Positions 33,831 through 48,220 of a stretch of 64,000 nucleotides of DNA are shown here, in pieces. The DNA is from Anomaloglossus baeobatrachus (lineage: Eukaryota > Chordata > Amphibia > Anura > Aromobatidae), in contig NW_027442219.1 in the NCBI RefSeq assembly GCF_048569485.1, positions 62,001 through 126,000 on the forward strand, given 5' to 3'. The notes below the pieces were generated by a model, which was not told the DNA's origin, did no database searches, and saw only the letters and a list, made by a program, of their open reading frames with translations. Made by a program: the position numbers and the translations under genes. Within the stretch, counting starts at the first letter, position 1. Each line of letters opens with the position of its first letter.

Positions 33831-34018
33831 ATCGCTTCTCGGCCTTTTGGCTAAGATCAAGTGTAGTATCTGTTCTTATCAGTTTAATATCTGATACGTC
33901 CCCTATCTGGGGACCATATATTAAATGGATTTTTAGAACAGGGAGATGGAAAAAGAGCTTGCTCTGTCCACTCCACGCATTGACCTGGTATTGCAGTACC
34001 TCCAGGAACGGTGCACCC
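33831..34018 (+). ncRNA. RNU2: U2 snRNA
   Basis: Complete copy; 3' box at 34031-34045. Confidence 0.96.
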
Positions 34019-35408
34019 CTTCTTAACCCAGTTTCCAAAAGCAGAACTCAATTCACCTGATTCATATTAGCCCGATTTAATGAATTGGAAGAAAGCATAC
34101 GTCTTCATATGCACCTCAATTTGGCCCATTCACTTTTCACACTTCCTCCTTTTGTTTTTTATCTTTCACACTTTTGACTTTCTTTATTCATCCAAATAGC
34201 AAACTCATCACCACTCAACCTGACCAACTCGGCTATGTCCCCGTGCTGCAGTTCTCTGTCTTATCTAGATCATTTGCAATTGAATGGAATAGATCCCTTT
34301 TGGACAAAGTGGATTCACCTGCTGCTGCAGTGACCACAGGTGTGATAACATCTAGAATTGGCATCTGGTGCGATCTCTCCGCTTCCACTCCAAAGAAAGT
34401 TACCTGTTTATTCCTATCATGCATTGGTTTTTGGGGTTTTCTTTGAGTAATGATGATCTCTTTAGTAGTCTGTTGGCGCCCTCTCCTGGAGGAATAGTTT
34501 GCTTGCTCTTGGACATTCTAAAAGAGAGGTCATGATAGACATTGAGCTTCTGAGCTCAATTGGGGACAGTCATGGGTGATGAATGTTTGCAACCTACTGC
34601 GAAGCCTCATACCGCAATATAAGGAACGTCAAATACTAAGAAAGGGCGGCCTATGAAAGAATTACTACTTTCAATAAGTACACTTAAACGGCTAATTGGG
34701 AATAGAAAAACTGTAAAAAGCCCTCTGAGAAAGCCCCCCTCTAACCTTTGATAGTAAGCTTTTCTGTAGTCTGCCTGTTGATGTATTTTCCGTTTGAACT
34801 GTGCACAACATGAAGAGACGGAACACTGGCGGCTTGTCACAATGCCCCCCGATGACATCACAATAGCGCTGCTGCCTAGAAAACAAGCTGCGCAGAAGAA
34901 GTTGTTCTTTGGGTGGGAGGGTGGGCTAGTGGAAGGAGGGGGCAATCTCTTTTTTTCCCGGGTGGTAGGGGGATGACAGGAGAAGGGAAGCGGGTGGTGA
35001 GAAAGGTACAGAGGGCAGGGTTTGGGGGCTGGGAAGGAAAGGGAAAAGATTAGGGTTTGGGGATGATGAAAGGGCTTTCTACGGGTAAGGATGGCAAAGG
35101 GTGGCAGTGACGGAAAGTCAGGCAACCTGTCCTGTCCGTCTTTTTGTATCGTGAATTGGAAAGACTGCAAGGGGGAGGGGAGTTGCTTGCGCCCTAAAGG
35201 AGGAGTTATTCAGATTCATTGCAGTGGGCGGCGGCTGCAAAACGCACCATTCTTCTTGTTTTGGCTCTGCAAAGCAGCCTTTTCAAGGGTTGGCTTGGGT
35301 GACAAAATGTCTTGTGTAGGCGTGGGTTTGTCTCCCTCTCGCTCTCTCTCCCTAAGATGTGTCCGGCATAGGCCAGGGTGCCACTCGAGGCCCAAACCAA
35401 TTCTGGTT

Positions 35409-35596
35409 ATCGCTTCTCGGCCTTTTGGCTAAGATCAAGTGTAGTATCTGTTCTTATCAGTTTAATATCTGATACGTCCCCTATCTGGGGACCATATATT
35501 AAATGGATTTTTAGAACAGGGAGATGGAAAAAGAGCTTGCTCTGTCCACTCCACGCATTGACCTGGTATTGCAGTACCTCCAGGAACGGTGCACCC
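35409..35596 (+). ncRNA. RNU2: U2 snRNA
   Basis: Complete copy; 3' box at 35609-35623. Confidence 0.96.
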
Positions 35597-36986
35597 CTTC
35601 TTAACCCAGTTTCCAAAAGCAGAACTCAATTCACCTGATTCATATTAGCCCGATTTAATGAATTGGAAGAAAGCATACGTCTTCATATGCACCTCAATTT
35701 GGCCCATTCACTTTTCACACTTCCTCCTTTTGTTTTTTATCTTTCACACTTTTGACTTTCTTTATTCATCCAAATAGCAAACTCATCACCACTCAACCTG
35801 ACCAACTCGGCTATGTCCCCGTGCTGCAGTTCTCTGTCTTATCTAGATCATTTGCAATTGAATGGAATAGATCCCTTTTGGACAAAGTGGATTCACCTGC
35901 TGCTGCAGTGACCACAGGTGTGATAACATCTAGAATTGGCATCTGGTGCGATCTCTCCGCTTCCACTCCAAAGAAAGTTACCTGTTTATTCCTATCATGC
36001 ATTGGTTTTTGGGGTTTTCTTTGAGTAATGATGATCTCTTTAGTAGTCTGTTGGCGCCCTCTCCTGGAGGAATAGTTTGCTTGCTCTTGGACATTCTAAA
36101 AGAGAGGTCATGATAGACATTGAGCTTCTGAGCTCAATTGGGGACAGTCATGGGTGATGAATGTTTGCAACCTACTGCGAAGCCTCATACCGCAATATAA
36201 GGAACGTCAAATACTAAGAAAGGGCGGCCTATGAAAGAATTACTACTTTCAATAAGTACACTTAAACGGCTAATTGGGAATAGAAAAACTGTAAAAAGCC
36301 CTCTGAGAAAGCCCCCCTCTAACCTTTGATAGTAAGCTTTTCTGTAGTCTGCCTGTTGATGTATTTTCCGTTTGAACTGTGCACAACATGAAGAGACGGA
36401 ACACTGGCGGCTTGTCACAATGCCCCCCGATGACATCACAATAGCGCTGCTGCCTAGAAAACAAGCTGCGCAGAAGAAGTTGTTCTTTGGGTGGGAGGGT
36501 GGGCTAGTGGAAGGAGGGGGCAATCTCTTTTTTTCCCGGGTGGTAGGGGGATGACAGGAGAAGGGAAGCGGGTGGTGAGAAAGGTACAGAGGGCAGGGTT
36601 TGGGGGCTGGGAAGGAAAGGGAAAAGATTAGGGTTTGGGGATGATGAAAGGGCTTTCTACGGGTAAGGATGGCAAAGGGTGGCAGTGACGGAAAGTCAGG
36701 CAACCTGTCCTGTCCGTCTTTTTGTATCGTGAATTGGAAAGACTGCAAGGGGGAGGGGAGTTGCTTGCGCCCTAAAGGAGGAGTTATTCAGATTCATTGC
36801 AGTGGGCGGCGGCTGCAAAACGCACCATTCTTCTTGTTTTGGCTCTGCAAAGCAGCCTTTTCAAGGGTTGGCTTGGGTGACAAAATGTCTTGTGTAGGCG
36901 TGGGTTTGTCTCCCTCTCGCTCTCTCTCCCTAAGATGTGTCCGGCATAGGCCAGGGTGCCACTCGAGGCCCAAACCAATTCTGGTT

Positions 36987-37174
36987 ATCGCTTCTCGGCC
37001 TTTTGGCTAAGATCAAGTGTAGTATCTGTTCTTATCAGTTTAATATCTGATACGTCCCCTATCTGGGGACCATATATTAAATGGATTTTTAGAACAGGGA
37101 GATGGAAAAAGAGCTTGCTCTGTCCACTCCACGCATTGACCTGGTATTGCAGTACCTCCAGGAACGGTGCACCC
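36987..37174 (+). ncRNA. RNU2: U2 snRNA
   Basis: Complete copy; 3' box at 37187-37201. Confidence 0.96.
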
Positions 37175-38564
37175 CTTCTTAACCCAGTTTCCAAAAGCAG
37201 AACTCAATTCACCTGATTCATATTAGCCCGATTTAATGAATTGGAAGAAAGCATACGTCTTCATATGCACCTCAATTTGGCCCATTCACTTTTCACACTT
37301 CCTCCTTTTGTTTTTTATCTTTCACACTTTTGACTTTCTTTATTCATCCAAATAGCAAACTCATCACCACTCAACCTGACCAACTCGGCTATGTCCCCGT
37401 GCTGCAGTTCTCTGTCTTATCTAGATCATTTGCAATTGAATGGAATAGATCCCTTTTGGACAAAGTGGATTCACCTGCTGCTGCAGTGACCACAGGTGTG
37501 ATAACATCTAGAATTGGCATCTGGTGCGATCTCTCCGCTTCCACTCCAAAGAAAGTTACCTGTTTATTCCTATCATGCATTGGTTTTTGGGGTTTTCTTT
37601 GAGTAATGATGATCTCTTTAGTAGTCTGTTGGCGCCCTCTCCTGGAGGAATAGTTTGCTTGCTCTTGGACATTCTAAAAGAGAGGTCATGATAGACATTG
37701 AGCTTCTGAGCTCAATTGGGGACAGTCATGGGTGATGAATGTTTGCAACCTACTGCGAAGCCTCATACCGCAATATAAGGAACGTCAAATACTAAGAAAG
37801 GGCGGCCTATGAAAGAATTACTACTTTCAATAAGTACACTTAAACGGCTAATTGGGAATAGAAAAACTGTAAAAAGCCCTCTGAGAAAGCCCCCCTCTAA
37901 CCTTTGATAGTAAGCTTTTCTGTAGTCTGCCTGTTGATGTATTTTCCGTTTGAACTGTGCACAACATGAAGAGACGGAACACTGGCGGCTTGTCACAATG
38001 CCCCCCGATGACATCACAATAGCGCTGCTGCCTAGAAAACAAGCTGCGCAGAAGAAGTTGTTCTTTGGGTGGGAGGGTGGGCTAGTGGAAGGAGGGGGCA
38101 ATCTCTTTTTTTCCCGGGTGGTAGGGGGATGACAGGAGAAGGGAAGCGGGTGGTGAGAAAGGTACAGAGGGCAGGGTTTGGGGGCTGGGAAGGAAAGGGA
38201 AAAGATTAGGGTTTGGGGATGATGAAAGGGCTTTCTACGGGTAAGGATGGCAAAGGGTGGCAGTGACGGAAAGTCAGGCAACCTGTCCTGTCCGTCTTTT
38301 TGTATCGTGAATTGGAAAGACTGCAAGGGGGAGGGGAGTTGCTTGCGCCCTAAAGGAGGAGTTATTCAGATTCATTGCAGTGGGCGGCGGCTGCAAAACG
38401 CACCATTCTTCTTGTTTTGGCTCTGCAAAGCAGCCTTTTCAAGGGTTGGCTTGGGTGACAAAATGTCTTGTGTAGGCGTGGGTTTGTCTCCCTCTCGCTC
38501 TCTCTCCCTAAGATGTGTCCGGCATAGGCCAGGGTGCCACTCGAGGCCCAAACCAATTCTGGTT

Positions 38565-38752
38565 ATCGCTTCTCGGCCTTTTGGCTAAGATCAAGTGTAG
38601 TATCTGTTCTTATCAGTTTAATATCTGATACGTCCCCTATCTGGGGACCATATATTAAATGGATTTTTAGAACAGGGAGATGGAAAAAGAGCTTGCTCTG
38701 TCCACTCCACGCATTGACCTGGTATTGCAGTACCTCCAGGAACGGTGCACCC
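38565..38752 (+). ncRNA. RNU2: U2 snRNA
   Basis: Complete copy; 3' box at 38765-38779. Confidence 0.96.
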
Positions 38753-40142
38753 CTTCTTAACCCAGTTTCCAAAAGCAGAACTCAATTCACCTGATTCATA
38801 TTAGCCCGATTTAATGAATTGGAAGAAAGCATACGTCTTCATATGCACCTCAATTTGGCCCATTCACTTTTCACACTTCCTCCTTTTGTTTTTTATCTTT
38901 CACACTTTTGACTTTCTTTATTCATCCAAATAGCAAACTCATCACCACTCAACCTGACCAACTCGGCTATGTCCCCGTGCTGCAGTTCTCTGTCTTATCT
39001 AGATCATTTGCAATTGAATGGAATAGATCCCTTTTGGACAAAGTGGATTCACCTGCTGCTGCAGTGACCACAGGTGTGATAACATCTAGAATTGGCATCT
39101 GGTGCGATCTCTCCGCTTCCACTCCAAAGAAAGTTACCTGTTTATTCCTATCATGCATTGGTTTTTGGGGTTTTCTTTGAGTAATGATGATCTCTTTAGT
39201 AGTCTGTTGGCGCCCTCTCCTGGAGGAATAGTTTGCTTGCTCTTGGACATTCTAAAAGAGAGGTCATGATAGACATTGAGCTTCTGAGCTCAATTGGGGA
39301 CAGTCATGGGTGATGAATGTTTGCAACCTACTGCGAAGCCTCATACCGCAATATAAGGAACGTCAAATACTAAGAAAGGGCGGCCTATGAAAGAATTACT
39401 ACTTTCAATAAGTACACTTAAACGGCTAATTGGGAATAGAAAAACTGTAAAAAGCCCTCTGAGAAAGCCCCCCTCTAACCTTTGATAGTAAGCTTTTCTG
39501 TAGTCTGCCTGTTGATGTATTTTCCGTTTGAACTGTGCACAACATGAAGAGACGGAACACTGGCGGCTTGTCACAATGCCCCCCGATGACATCACAATAG
39601 CGCTGCTGCCTAGAAAACAAGCTGCGCAGAAGAAGTTGTTCTTTGGGTGGGAGGGTGGGCTAGTGGAAGGAGGGGGCAATCTCTTTTTTTCCCGGGTGGT
39701 AGGGGGATGACAGGAGAAGGGAAGCGGGTGGTGAGAAAGGTACAGAGGGCAGGGTTTGGGGGCTGGGAAGGAAAGGGAAAAGATTAGGGTTTGGGGATGA
39801 TGAAAGGGCTTTCTACGGGTAAGGATGGCAAAGGGTGGCAGTGACGGAAAGTCAGGCAACCTGTCCTGTCCGTCTTTTTGTATCGTGAATTGGAAAGACT
39901 GCAAGGGGGAGGGGAGTTGCTTGCGCCCTAAAGGAGGAGTTATTCAGATTCATTGCAGTGGGCGGCGGCTGCAAAACGCACCATTCTTCTTGTTTTGGCT
40001 CTGCAAAGCAGCCTTTTCAAGGGTTGGCTTGGGTGACAAAATGTCTTGTGTAGGCGTGGGTTTGTCTCCCTCTCGCTCTCTCTCCCTAAGATGTGTCCGG
40101 CATAGGCCAGGGTGCCACTCGAGGCCCAAACCAATTCTGGTT

Positions 40143-40330
40143 ATCGCTTCTCGGCCTTTTGGCTAAGATCAAGTGTAGTATCTGTTCTTATCAGTTTAAT
40201 ATCTGATACGTCCCCTATCTGGGGACCATATATTAAATGGATTTTTAGAACAGGGAGATGGAAAAAGAGCTTGCTCTGTCCACTCCACGCATTGACCTGG
40301 TATTGCAGTACCTCCAGGAACGGTGCACCC
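40143..40330 (+). ncRNA. RNU2: U2 snRNA
   Basis: Complete copy; 3' box at 40343-40357. Confidence 0.96.
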
Positions 40331-41720
40331 CTTCTTAACCCAGTTTCCAAAAGCAGAACTCAATTCACCTGATTCATATTAGCCCGATTTAATGAATTGG
40401 AAGAAAGCATACGTCTTCATATGCACCTCAATTTGGCCCATTCACTTTTCACACTTCCTCCTTTTGTTTTTTATCTTTCACACTTTTGACTTTCTTTATT
40501 CATCCAAATAGCAAACTCATCACCACTCAACCTGACCAACTCGGCTATGTCCCCGTGCTGCAGTTCTCTGTCTTATCTAGATCATTTGCAATTGAATGGA
40601 ATAGATCCCTTTTGGACAAAGTGGATTCACCTGCTGCTGCAGTGACCACAGGTGTGATAACATCTAGAATTGGCATCTGGTGCGATCTCTCCGCTTCCAC
40701 TCCAAAGAAAGTTACCTGTTTATTCCTATCATGCATTGGTTTTTGGGGTTTTCTTTGAGTAATGATGATCTCTTTAGTAGTCTGTTGGCGCCCTCTCCTG
40801 GAGGAATAGTTTGCTTGCTCTTGGACATTCTAAAAGAGAGGTCATGATAGACATTGAGCTTCTGAGCTCAATTGGGGACAGTCATGGGTGATGAATGTTT
40901 GCAACCTACTGCGAAGCCTCATACCGCAATATAAGGAACGTCAAATACTAAGAAAGGGCGGCCTATGAAAGAATTACTACTTTCAATAAGTACACTTAAA
41001 CGGCTAATTGGGAATAGAAAAACTGTAAAAAGCCCTCTGAGAAAGCCCCCCTCTAACCTTTGATAGTAAGCTTTTCTGTAGTCTGCCTGTTGATGTATTT
41101 TCCGTTTGAACTGTGCACAACATGAAGAGACGGAACACTGGCGGCTTGTCACAATGCCCCCCGATGACATCACAATAGCGCTGCTGCCTAGAAAACAAGC
41201 TGCGCAGAAGAAGTTGTTCTTTGGGTGGGAGGGTGGGCTAGTGGAAGGAGGGGGCAATCTCTTTTTTTCCCGGGTGGTAGGGGGATGACAGGAGAAGGGA
41301 AGCGGGTGGTGAGAAAGGTACAGAGGGCAGGGTTTGGGGGCTGGGAAGGAAAGGGAAAAGATTAGGGTTTGGGGATGATGAAAGGGCTTTCTACGGGTAA
41401 GGATGGCAAAGGGTGGCAGTGACGGAAAGTCAGGCAACCTGTCCTGTCCGTCTTTTTGTATCGTGAATTGGAAAGACTGCAAGGGGGAGGGGAGTTGCTT
41501 GCGCCCTAAAGGAGGAGTTATTCAGATTCATTGCAGTGGGCGGCGGCTGCAAAACGCACCATTCTTCTTGTTTTGGCTCTGCAAAGCAGCCTTTTCAAGG
41601 GTTGGCTTGGGTGACAAAATGTCTTGTGTAGGCGTGGGTTTGTCTCCCTCTCGCTCTCTCTCCCTAAGATGTGTCCGGCATAGGCCAGGGTGCCACTCGA
41701 GGCCCAAACCAATTCTGGTT

Positions 41721-41908
41721 ATCGCTTCTCGGCCTTTTGGCTAAGATCAAGTGTAGTATCTGTTCTTATCAGTTTAATATCTGATACGTCCCCTATCTGG
41801 GGACCATATATTAAATGGATTTTTAGAACAGGGAGATGGAAAAAGAGCTTGCTCTGTCCACTCCACGCATTGACCTGGTATTGCAGTACCTCCAGGAACG
41901 GTGCACCC
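41721..41908 (+). ncRNA. RNU2: U2 snRNA
   Basis: Complete copy; 3' box at 41921-41935. A C-to-G difference at 41918 lies between the gene end and the 3' box; the box itself is unchanged. Confidence 0.96.
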
Positions 41909-43298
41909 CTTCTTAACGCAGTTTCCAAAAGCAGAACTCAATTCACCTGATTCATATTAGCCCGATTTAATGAATTGGAAGAAAGCATACGTCTTCATAT
42001 GCACCTCAATTTGGCCCATTCACTTTTCACACTTCCTCCTTTTGTTTTTTATCTTTCACACTTTTGACTTTCTTTATTCATCCAAATAGCAAACTCATCA
42101 CCACTCAACCTGACCAACTCGGCTATGTCCCCGTGCTGCAGTTCTCTGTCTTATCTAGATCATTTGCAATTGAATGGAATAGATCCCTTTTGGACAAAGT
42201 GGATTCACCTGCTGCTGCAGTGACCACAGGTGTGATAACATCTAGAATTGGCATCTGGTGCGATCTCTCCGCTTCCACTCCAAAGAAAGTTACCTGTTTA
42301 TTCCTATCATGCATTGGTTTTTGGGGTTTTCTTTGAGTAATGATGATCTCTTTAGTAGTCTGTTGGCGCCCTCTCCTGGAGGAATAGTTTGCTTGCTCTT
42401 GGACATTCTAAAAGAGAGGTCATGATAGACATTGAGCTTCTGAGCTCAATTGGGGACAGTCATGGGTGATGAATGTTTGCAACCTACTGCGAAGCCTCAT
42501 ACCGCAATATAAGGAACGTCAAATACTAAGAAAGGGCGGCCTATGAAAGAATTACTACTTTCAATAAGTACACTTAAACGGCTAATTGGGAATAGAAAAA
42601 CTGTAAAAAGCCCTCTGAGAAAGCCCCCCTCTAACCTTTGATAGTAAGCTTTTCTGTAGTCTGCCTGTTGATGTATTTTCCGTTTGAACTGTGCACAACA
42701 TGAAGAGACGGAACACTGGCGGCTTGTCACAATGCCCCCCGATGACATCACAATAGCGCTGCTGCCTAGAAAACAAGCTGCGCAGAAGAAGTTGTTCTTT
42801 GGGTGGGAGGGTGGGCTAGTGGAAGGAGGGGGCAATCTCTTTTTTTCCCGGGTGGTAGGGGGATGACAGGAGAAGGGAAGCGGGTGGTGAGAAAGGTACA
42901 GAGGGCAGGGTTTGGGGGCTGGGAAGGAAAGGGAAAAGATTAGGGTTTGGGGATGATGAAAGGGCTTTCTACGGGTAAGGATGGCAAAGGGTGGCAGTGA
43001 CGGAAAGTCAGGCAACCTGTCCTGTCCGTCTTTTTGTATCGTGAATTGGAAAGACTGCAAGGGGGAGGGGAGTTGCTTGCGCCCTAAAGGAGGAGTTATT
43101 CAGATTCATTGCAGTGGGCGGCGGCTGCAAAACGCACCATTCTTCTTGTTTTGGCTCTGCAAAGCAGCCTTTTCAAGGGTTGGCTTGGGTGACAAAATGT
43201 CTTGTGTAGGCGTGGGTTTGTCTCCCTCTCGCTCTCTCTCCCTAAGATGTGTCCGGCATAGGCCAGGGTGCCACTCGAGGCCCAAACCAATTCTGGTT

Positions 43299-43486
43299 AT
43301 CGCTTCTCGGCCTTTTGGCTAAGATCAAGTGTAGTATCTGTTCTTATCAGTTTAATATCTGATACGTCCCCTATCTGGGGACCATATATTAAATGGATTT
43401 TTAGAACAGGGAGATGGAAAAAGAGCTTGCTCTGTCCACTCCACGCATTGACCTGGTATTGCAGTACCTCCAGGAACGGTGCACCC
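43299..43486 (+). ncRNA. RNU2: U2 snRNA
   Basis: Complete copy; 3' box at 43499-43513. Confidence 0.96.
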
Positions 43487-44876
43487 CTTCTTAACCCAGT
43501 TTCCAAAAGCAGAACTCAATTCACCTGATTCATATTAGCCCGATTTAATGAATTGGAAGAAAGCATACGTCTTCATATGCACCTCAATTTGGCCCATTCA
43601 CTTTTCACACTTCCTCCTTTTGTTTTTTATCTTTCACACTTTTGACTTTCTTTATTCATCCAAATAGCAAACTCATCACCACTCAACCTGACCAACTCGG
43701 CTATGTCCCCGTGCTGCAGTTCTCTGTCTTATCTAGATCATTTGCAATTGAATGGAATAGATCCCTTTTGGACAAAGTGGATTCACCTGCTGCTGCAGTG
43801 ACCACAGGTGTGATAACATCTAGAATTGGCATCTGGTGCGATCTCTCCGCTTCCACTCCAAAGAAAGTTACCTGTTTATTCCTATCATGCATTGGTTTTT
43901 GGGGTTTTCTTTGAGTAATGATGATCTCTTTAGTAGTCTGTTGGCGCCCTCTCCTGGAGGAATAGTTTGCTTGCTCTTGGACATTCTAAAAGAGAGGTCA
44001 TGATAGACATTGAGCTTCTGAGCTCAATTGGGGACAGTCATGGGTGATGAATGTTTGCAACCTACTGCGAAGCCTCATACCGCAATATAAGGAACGTCAA
44101 ATACTAAGAAAGGGCGGCCTATGAAAGAATTACTACTTTCAATAAGTACACTTAAACGGCTAATTGGGAATAGAAAAACTGTAAAAAGCCCTCTGAGAAA
44201 GCCCCCCTCTAACCTTTGATAGTAAGCTTTTCTGTAGTCTGCCTGTTGATGTATTTTCCGTTTGAACTGTGCACAACATGAAGAGACGGAACACTGGCGG
44301 CTTGTCACAATGCCCCCCGATGACATCACAATAGCGCTGCTGCCTAGAAAACAAGCTGCGCAGAAGAAGTTGTTCTTTGGGTGGGAGGGTGGGCTAGTGG
44401 AAGGAGGGGGCAATCTCTTTTTTTCCCGGGTGGTAGGGGGATGACAGGAGAAGGGAAGCGGGTGGTGAGAAAGGTACAGAGGGCAGGGTTTGGGGGCTGG
44501 GAAGGAAAGGGAAAAGATTAGGGTTTGGGGATGATGAAAGGGCTTTCTACGGGTAAGGATGGCAAAGGGTGGCAGTGACGGAAAGTCAGGCAACCTGTCC
44601 TGTCCGTCTTTTTGTATCGTGAATTGGAAAGACTGCAAGGGGGAGGGGAGTTGCTTGCGCCCTAAAGGAGGAGTTATTCAGATTCATTGCAGTGGGCGGC
44701 GGCTGCAAAACGCACCATTCTTCTTGTTTTGGCTCTGCAAAGCAGCCTTTTCAAGGGTTGGCTTGGGTGACAAAATGTCTTGTGTAGGCGTGGGTTTGTC
44801 TCCCTCTCGCTCTCTCTCCCTAAGATGTGTCCGGCATAGGCCAGGGTGCCACTCGAGGCCCAAACCAATTCTGGTT

Positions 44877-45064
44877 ATCGCTTCTCGGCCTTTTGGCTAA
44901 GATCAAGTGTAGTATCTGTTCTTATCAGTTTAATATCTGATACGTCCCCTATCTGGGGACCATATATTAAATGGATTTTTAGAACAGGGAGATGGAAAAA
45001 GAGCTTGCTCTGTCCACTCCACGCATTGACCTGGTATTGCAGTACCTCCAGGAACGGTGCACCC
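44877..45064 (+). ncRNA. RNU2: U2 snRNA
   Basis: Complete copy; 3' box at 45077-45091. Confidence 0.96.
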
Positions 45065-46454
45065 CTTCTTAACCCAGTTTCCAAAAGCAGAACTCAATTC
45101 ACCTGATTCATATTAGCCCGATTTAATGAATTGGAAGAAAGCATACGTCTTCATATGCACCTCAATTTGGCCCATTCACTTTTCACACTTCCTCCTTTTG
45201 TTTTTTATCTTTCACACTTTTGACTTTCTTTATTCATCCAAATAGCAAACTCATCACCACTCAACCTGACCAACTCGGCTATGTCCCCGTGCTGCAGTTC
45301 TCTGTCTTATCTAGATCATTTGCAATTGAATGGAATAGATCCCTTTTGGACAAAGTGGATTCACCTGCTGCTGCAGTGACCACAGGTGTGATAACATCTA
45401 GAATTGGCATCTGGTGCGATCTCTCCGCTTCCACTCCAAAGAAAGTTACCTGTTTATTCCTATCATGCATTGGTTTTTGGGGTTTTCTTTGAGTAATGAT
45501 GATCTCTTTAGTAGTCTGTTGGCGCCCTCTCCTGGAGGAATAGTTTGCTTGCTCTTGGACATTCTAAAAGAGAGGTCATGATAGACATTGAGCTTCTGAG
45601 CTCAATTGGGGACAGTCATGGGTGATGAATGTTTGCAACCTACTGCGAAGCCTCATACCGCAATATAAGGAACGTCAAATACTAAGAAAGGGCGGCCTAT
45701 GAAAGAATTACTACTTTCAATAAGTACACTTAAACGGCTAATTGGGAATAGAAAAACTGTAAAAAGCCCTCTGAGAAAGCCCCCCTCTAACCTTTGATAG
45801 TAAGCTTTTCTGTAGTCTGCCTGTTGATGTATTTTCCGTTTGAACTGTGCACAACATGAAGAGACGGAACACTGGCGGCTTGTCACAATGCCCCCCGATG
45901 ACATCACAATAGCGCTGCTGCCTAGAAAACAAGCTGCGCAGAAGAAGTTGTTCTTTGGGTGGGAGGGTGGGCTAGTGGAAGGAGGGGGCAATCTCTTTTT
46001 TTCCCGGGTGGTAGGGGGATGACAGGAGAAGGGAAGCGGGTGGTGAGAAAGGTACAGAGGGCAGGGTTTGGGGGCTGGGAAGGAAAGGGAAAAGATTAGG
46101 GTTTGGGGATGATGAAAGGGCTTTCTACGGGTAAGGATGGCAAAGGGTGGCAGTGACGGAAAGTCAGGCAACCTGTCCTGTCCGTCTTTTTGTATCGTGA
46201 ATTGGAAAGACTGCAAGGGGGAGGGGAGTTGCTTGCGCCCTAAAGGAGGAGTTATTCAGATTCATTGCAGTGGGCGGCGGCTGCAAAACGCACCATTCTT
46301 CTTGTTTTGGCTCTGCAAAGCAGCCTTTTCAAGGGTTGGCTTGGGTGACAAAATGTCTTGTGTAGGCGTGGGTTTGTCTCCCTCTCGCTCTCTCTCCCTA
46401 AGATGTGTCCGGCATAGGCCAGGGTGCCACTCGAGGCCCAAACCAATTCTGGTT

Positions 46455-46642
46455 ATCGCTTCTCGGCCTTTTGGCTAAGATCAAGTGTAGTATCTGTTCT
46501 TATCAGTTTAATATCTGATACGTCCCCTATCTGGGGACCATATATTAAATGGATTTTTAGAACAGGGAGATGGAAAAAGAGCTTGCTCTGTCCACTCCAC
46601 GCATTGACCTGGTATTGCAGTACCTCCAGGAACGGTGCACCC
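46455..46642 (+). ncRNA. RNU2: U2 snRNA
   Basis: Complete copy; 3' box at 46655-46669. Confidence 0.96.
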
Positions 46643-48032
46643 CTTCTTAACCCAGTTTCCAAAAGCAGAACTCAATTCACCTGATTCATATTAGCCCGAT
46701 TTAATGAATTGGAAGAAAGCATACGTCTTCATATGCACCTCAATTTGGCCCATTCACTTTTCACACTTCCTCCTTTTGTTTTTTATCTTTCACACTTTTG
46801 ACTTTCTTTATTCATCCAAATAGCAAACTCATCACCACTCAACCTGACCAACTCGGCTATGTCCCCGTGCTGCAGTTCTCTGTCTTATCTAGATCATTTG
46901 CAATTGAATGGAATAGATCCCTTTTGGACAAAGTGGATTCACCTGCTGCTGCAGTGACCACAGGTGTGATAACATCTAGAATTGGCATCTGGTGCGATCT
47001 CTCCGCTTCCACTCCAAAGAAAGTTACCTGTTTATTCCTATCATGCATTGGTTTTTGGGGTTTTCTTTGAGTAATGATGATCTCTTTAGTAGTCTGTTGG
47101 CGCCCTCTCCTGGAGGAATAGTTTGCTTGCTCTTGGACATTCTAAAAGAGAGGTCATGATAGACATTGAGCTTCTGAGCTCAATTGGGGACAGTCATGGG
47201 TGATGAATGTTTGCAACCTACTGCGAAGCCTCATACCGCAATATAAGGAACGTCAAATACTAAGAAAGGGCGGCCTATGAAAGAATTACTACTTTCAATA
47301 AGTACACTTAAACGGCTAATTGGGAATAGAAAAACTGTAAAAAGCCCTCTGAGAAAGCCCCCCTCTAACCTTTGATAGTAAGCTTTTCTGTAGTCTGCCT
47401 GTTGATGTATTTTCCGTTTGAACTGTGCACAACATGAAGAGACGGAACACTGGCGGCTTGTCACAATGCCCCCCGATGACATCACAATAGCGCTGCTGCC
47501 TAGAAAACAAGCTGCGCAGAAGAAGTTGTTCTTTGGGTGGGAGGGTGGGCTAGTGGAAGGAGGGGGCAATCTCTTTTTTTCCCGGGTGGTAGGGGGATGA
47601 CAGGAGAAGGGAAGCGGGTGGTGAGAAAGGTACAGAGGGCAGGGTTTGGGGGCTGGGAAGGAAAGGGAAAAGATTAGGGTTTGGGGATGATGAAAGGGCT
47701 TTCTACGGGTAAGGATGGCAAAGGGTGGCAGTGACGGAAAGTCAGGCAACCTGTCCTGTCCGTCTTTTTGTATCGTGAATTGGAAAGACTGCAAGGGGGA
47801 GGGGAGTTGCTTGCGCCCTAAAGGAGGAGTTATTCAGATTCATTGCAGTGGGCGGCGGCTGCAAAACGCACCATTCTTCTTGTTTTGGCTCTGCAAAGCA
47901 GCCTTTTCAAGGGTTGGCTTGGGTGACAAAATGTCTTGTGTAGGCGTGGGTTTGTCTCCCTCTCGCTCTCTCTCCCTAAGATGTGTCCGGCATAGGCCAG
48001 GGTGCCACTCGAGGCCCAAACCAATTCTGGTT

Positions 48033-48220
48033 ATCGCTTCTCGGCCTTTTGGCTAAGATCAAGTGTAGTATCTGTTCTTATCAGTTTAATATCTGATACG
48101 TCCCCTATCTGGGGACCATATATTAAATGGATTTTTAGAACAGGGAGATGGAAAAAGAGCTTGCTCTGTCCACTCCACGCATTGACCTGGTATTGCAGTA
48201 CCTCCAGGAACGGTGCACCC
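48033..48220 (+). ncRNA. RNU2: U2 snRNA
   Basis: Complete copy; 3' box at 48233-48247. Confidence 0.96.
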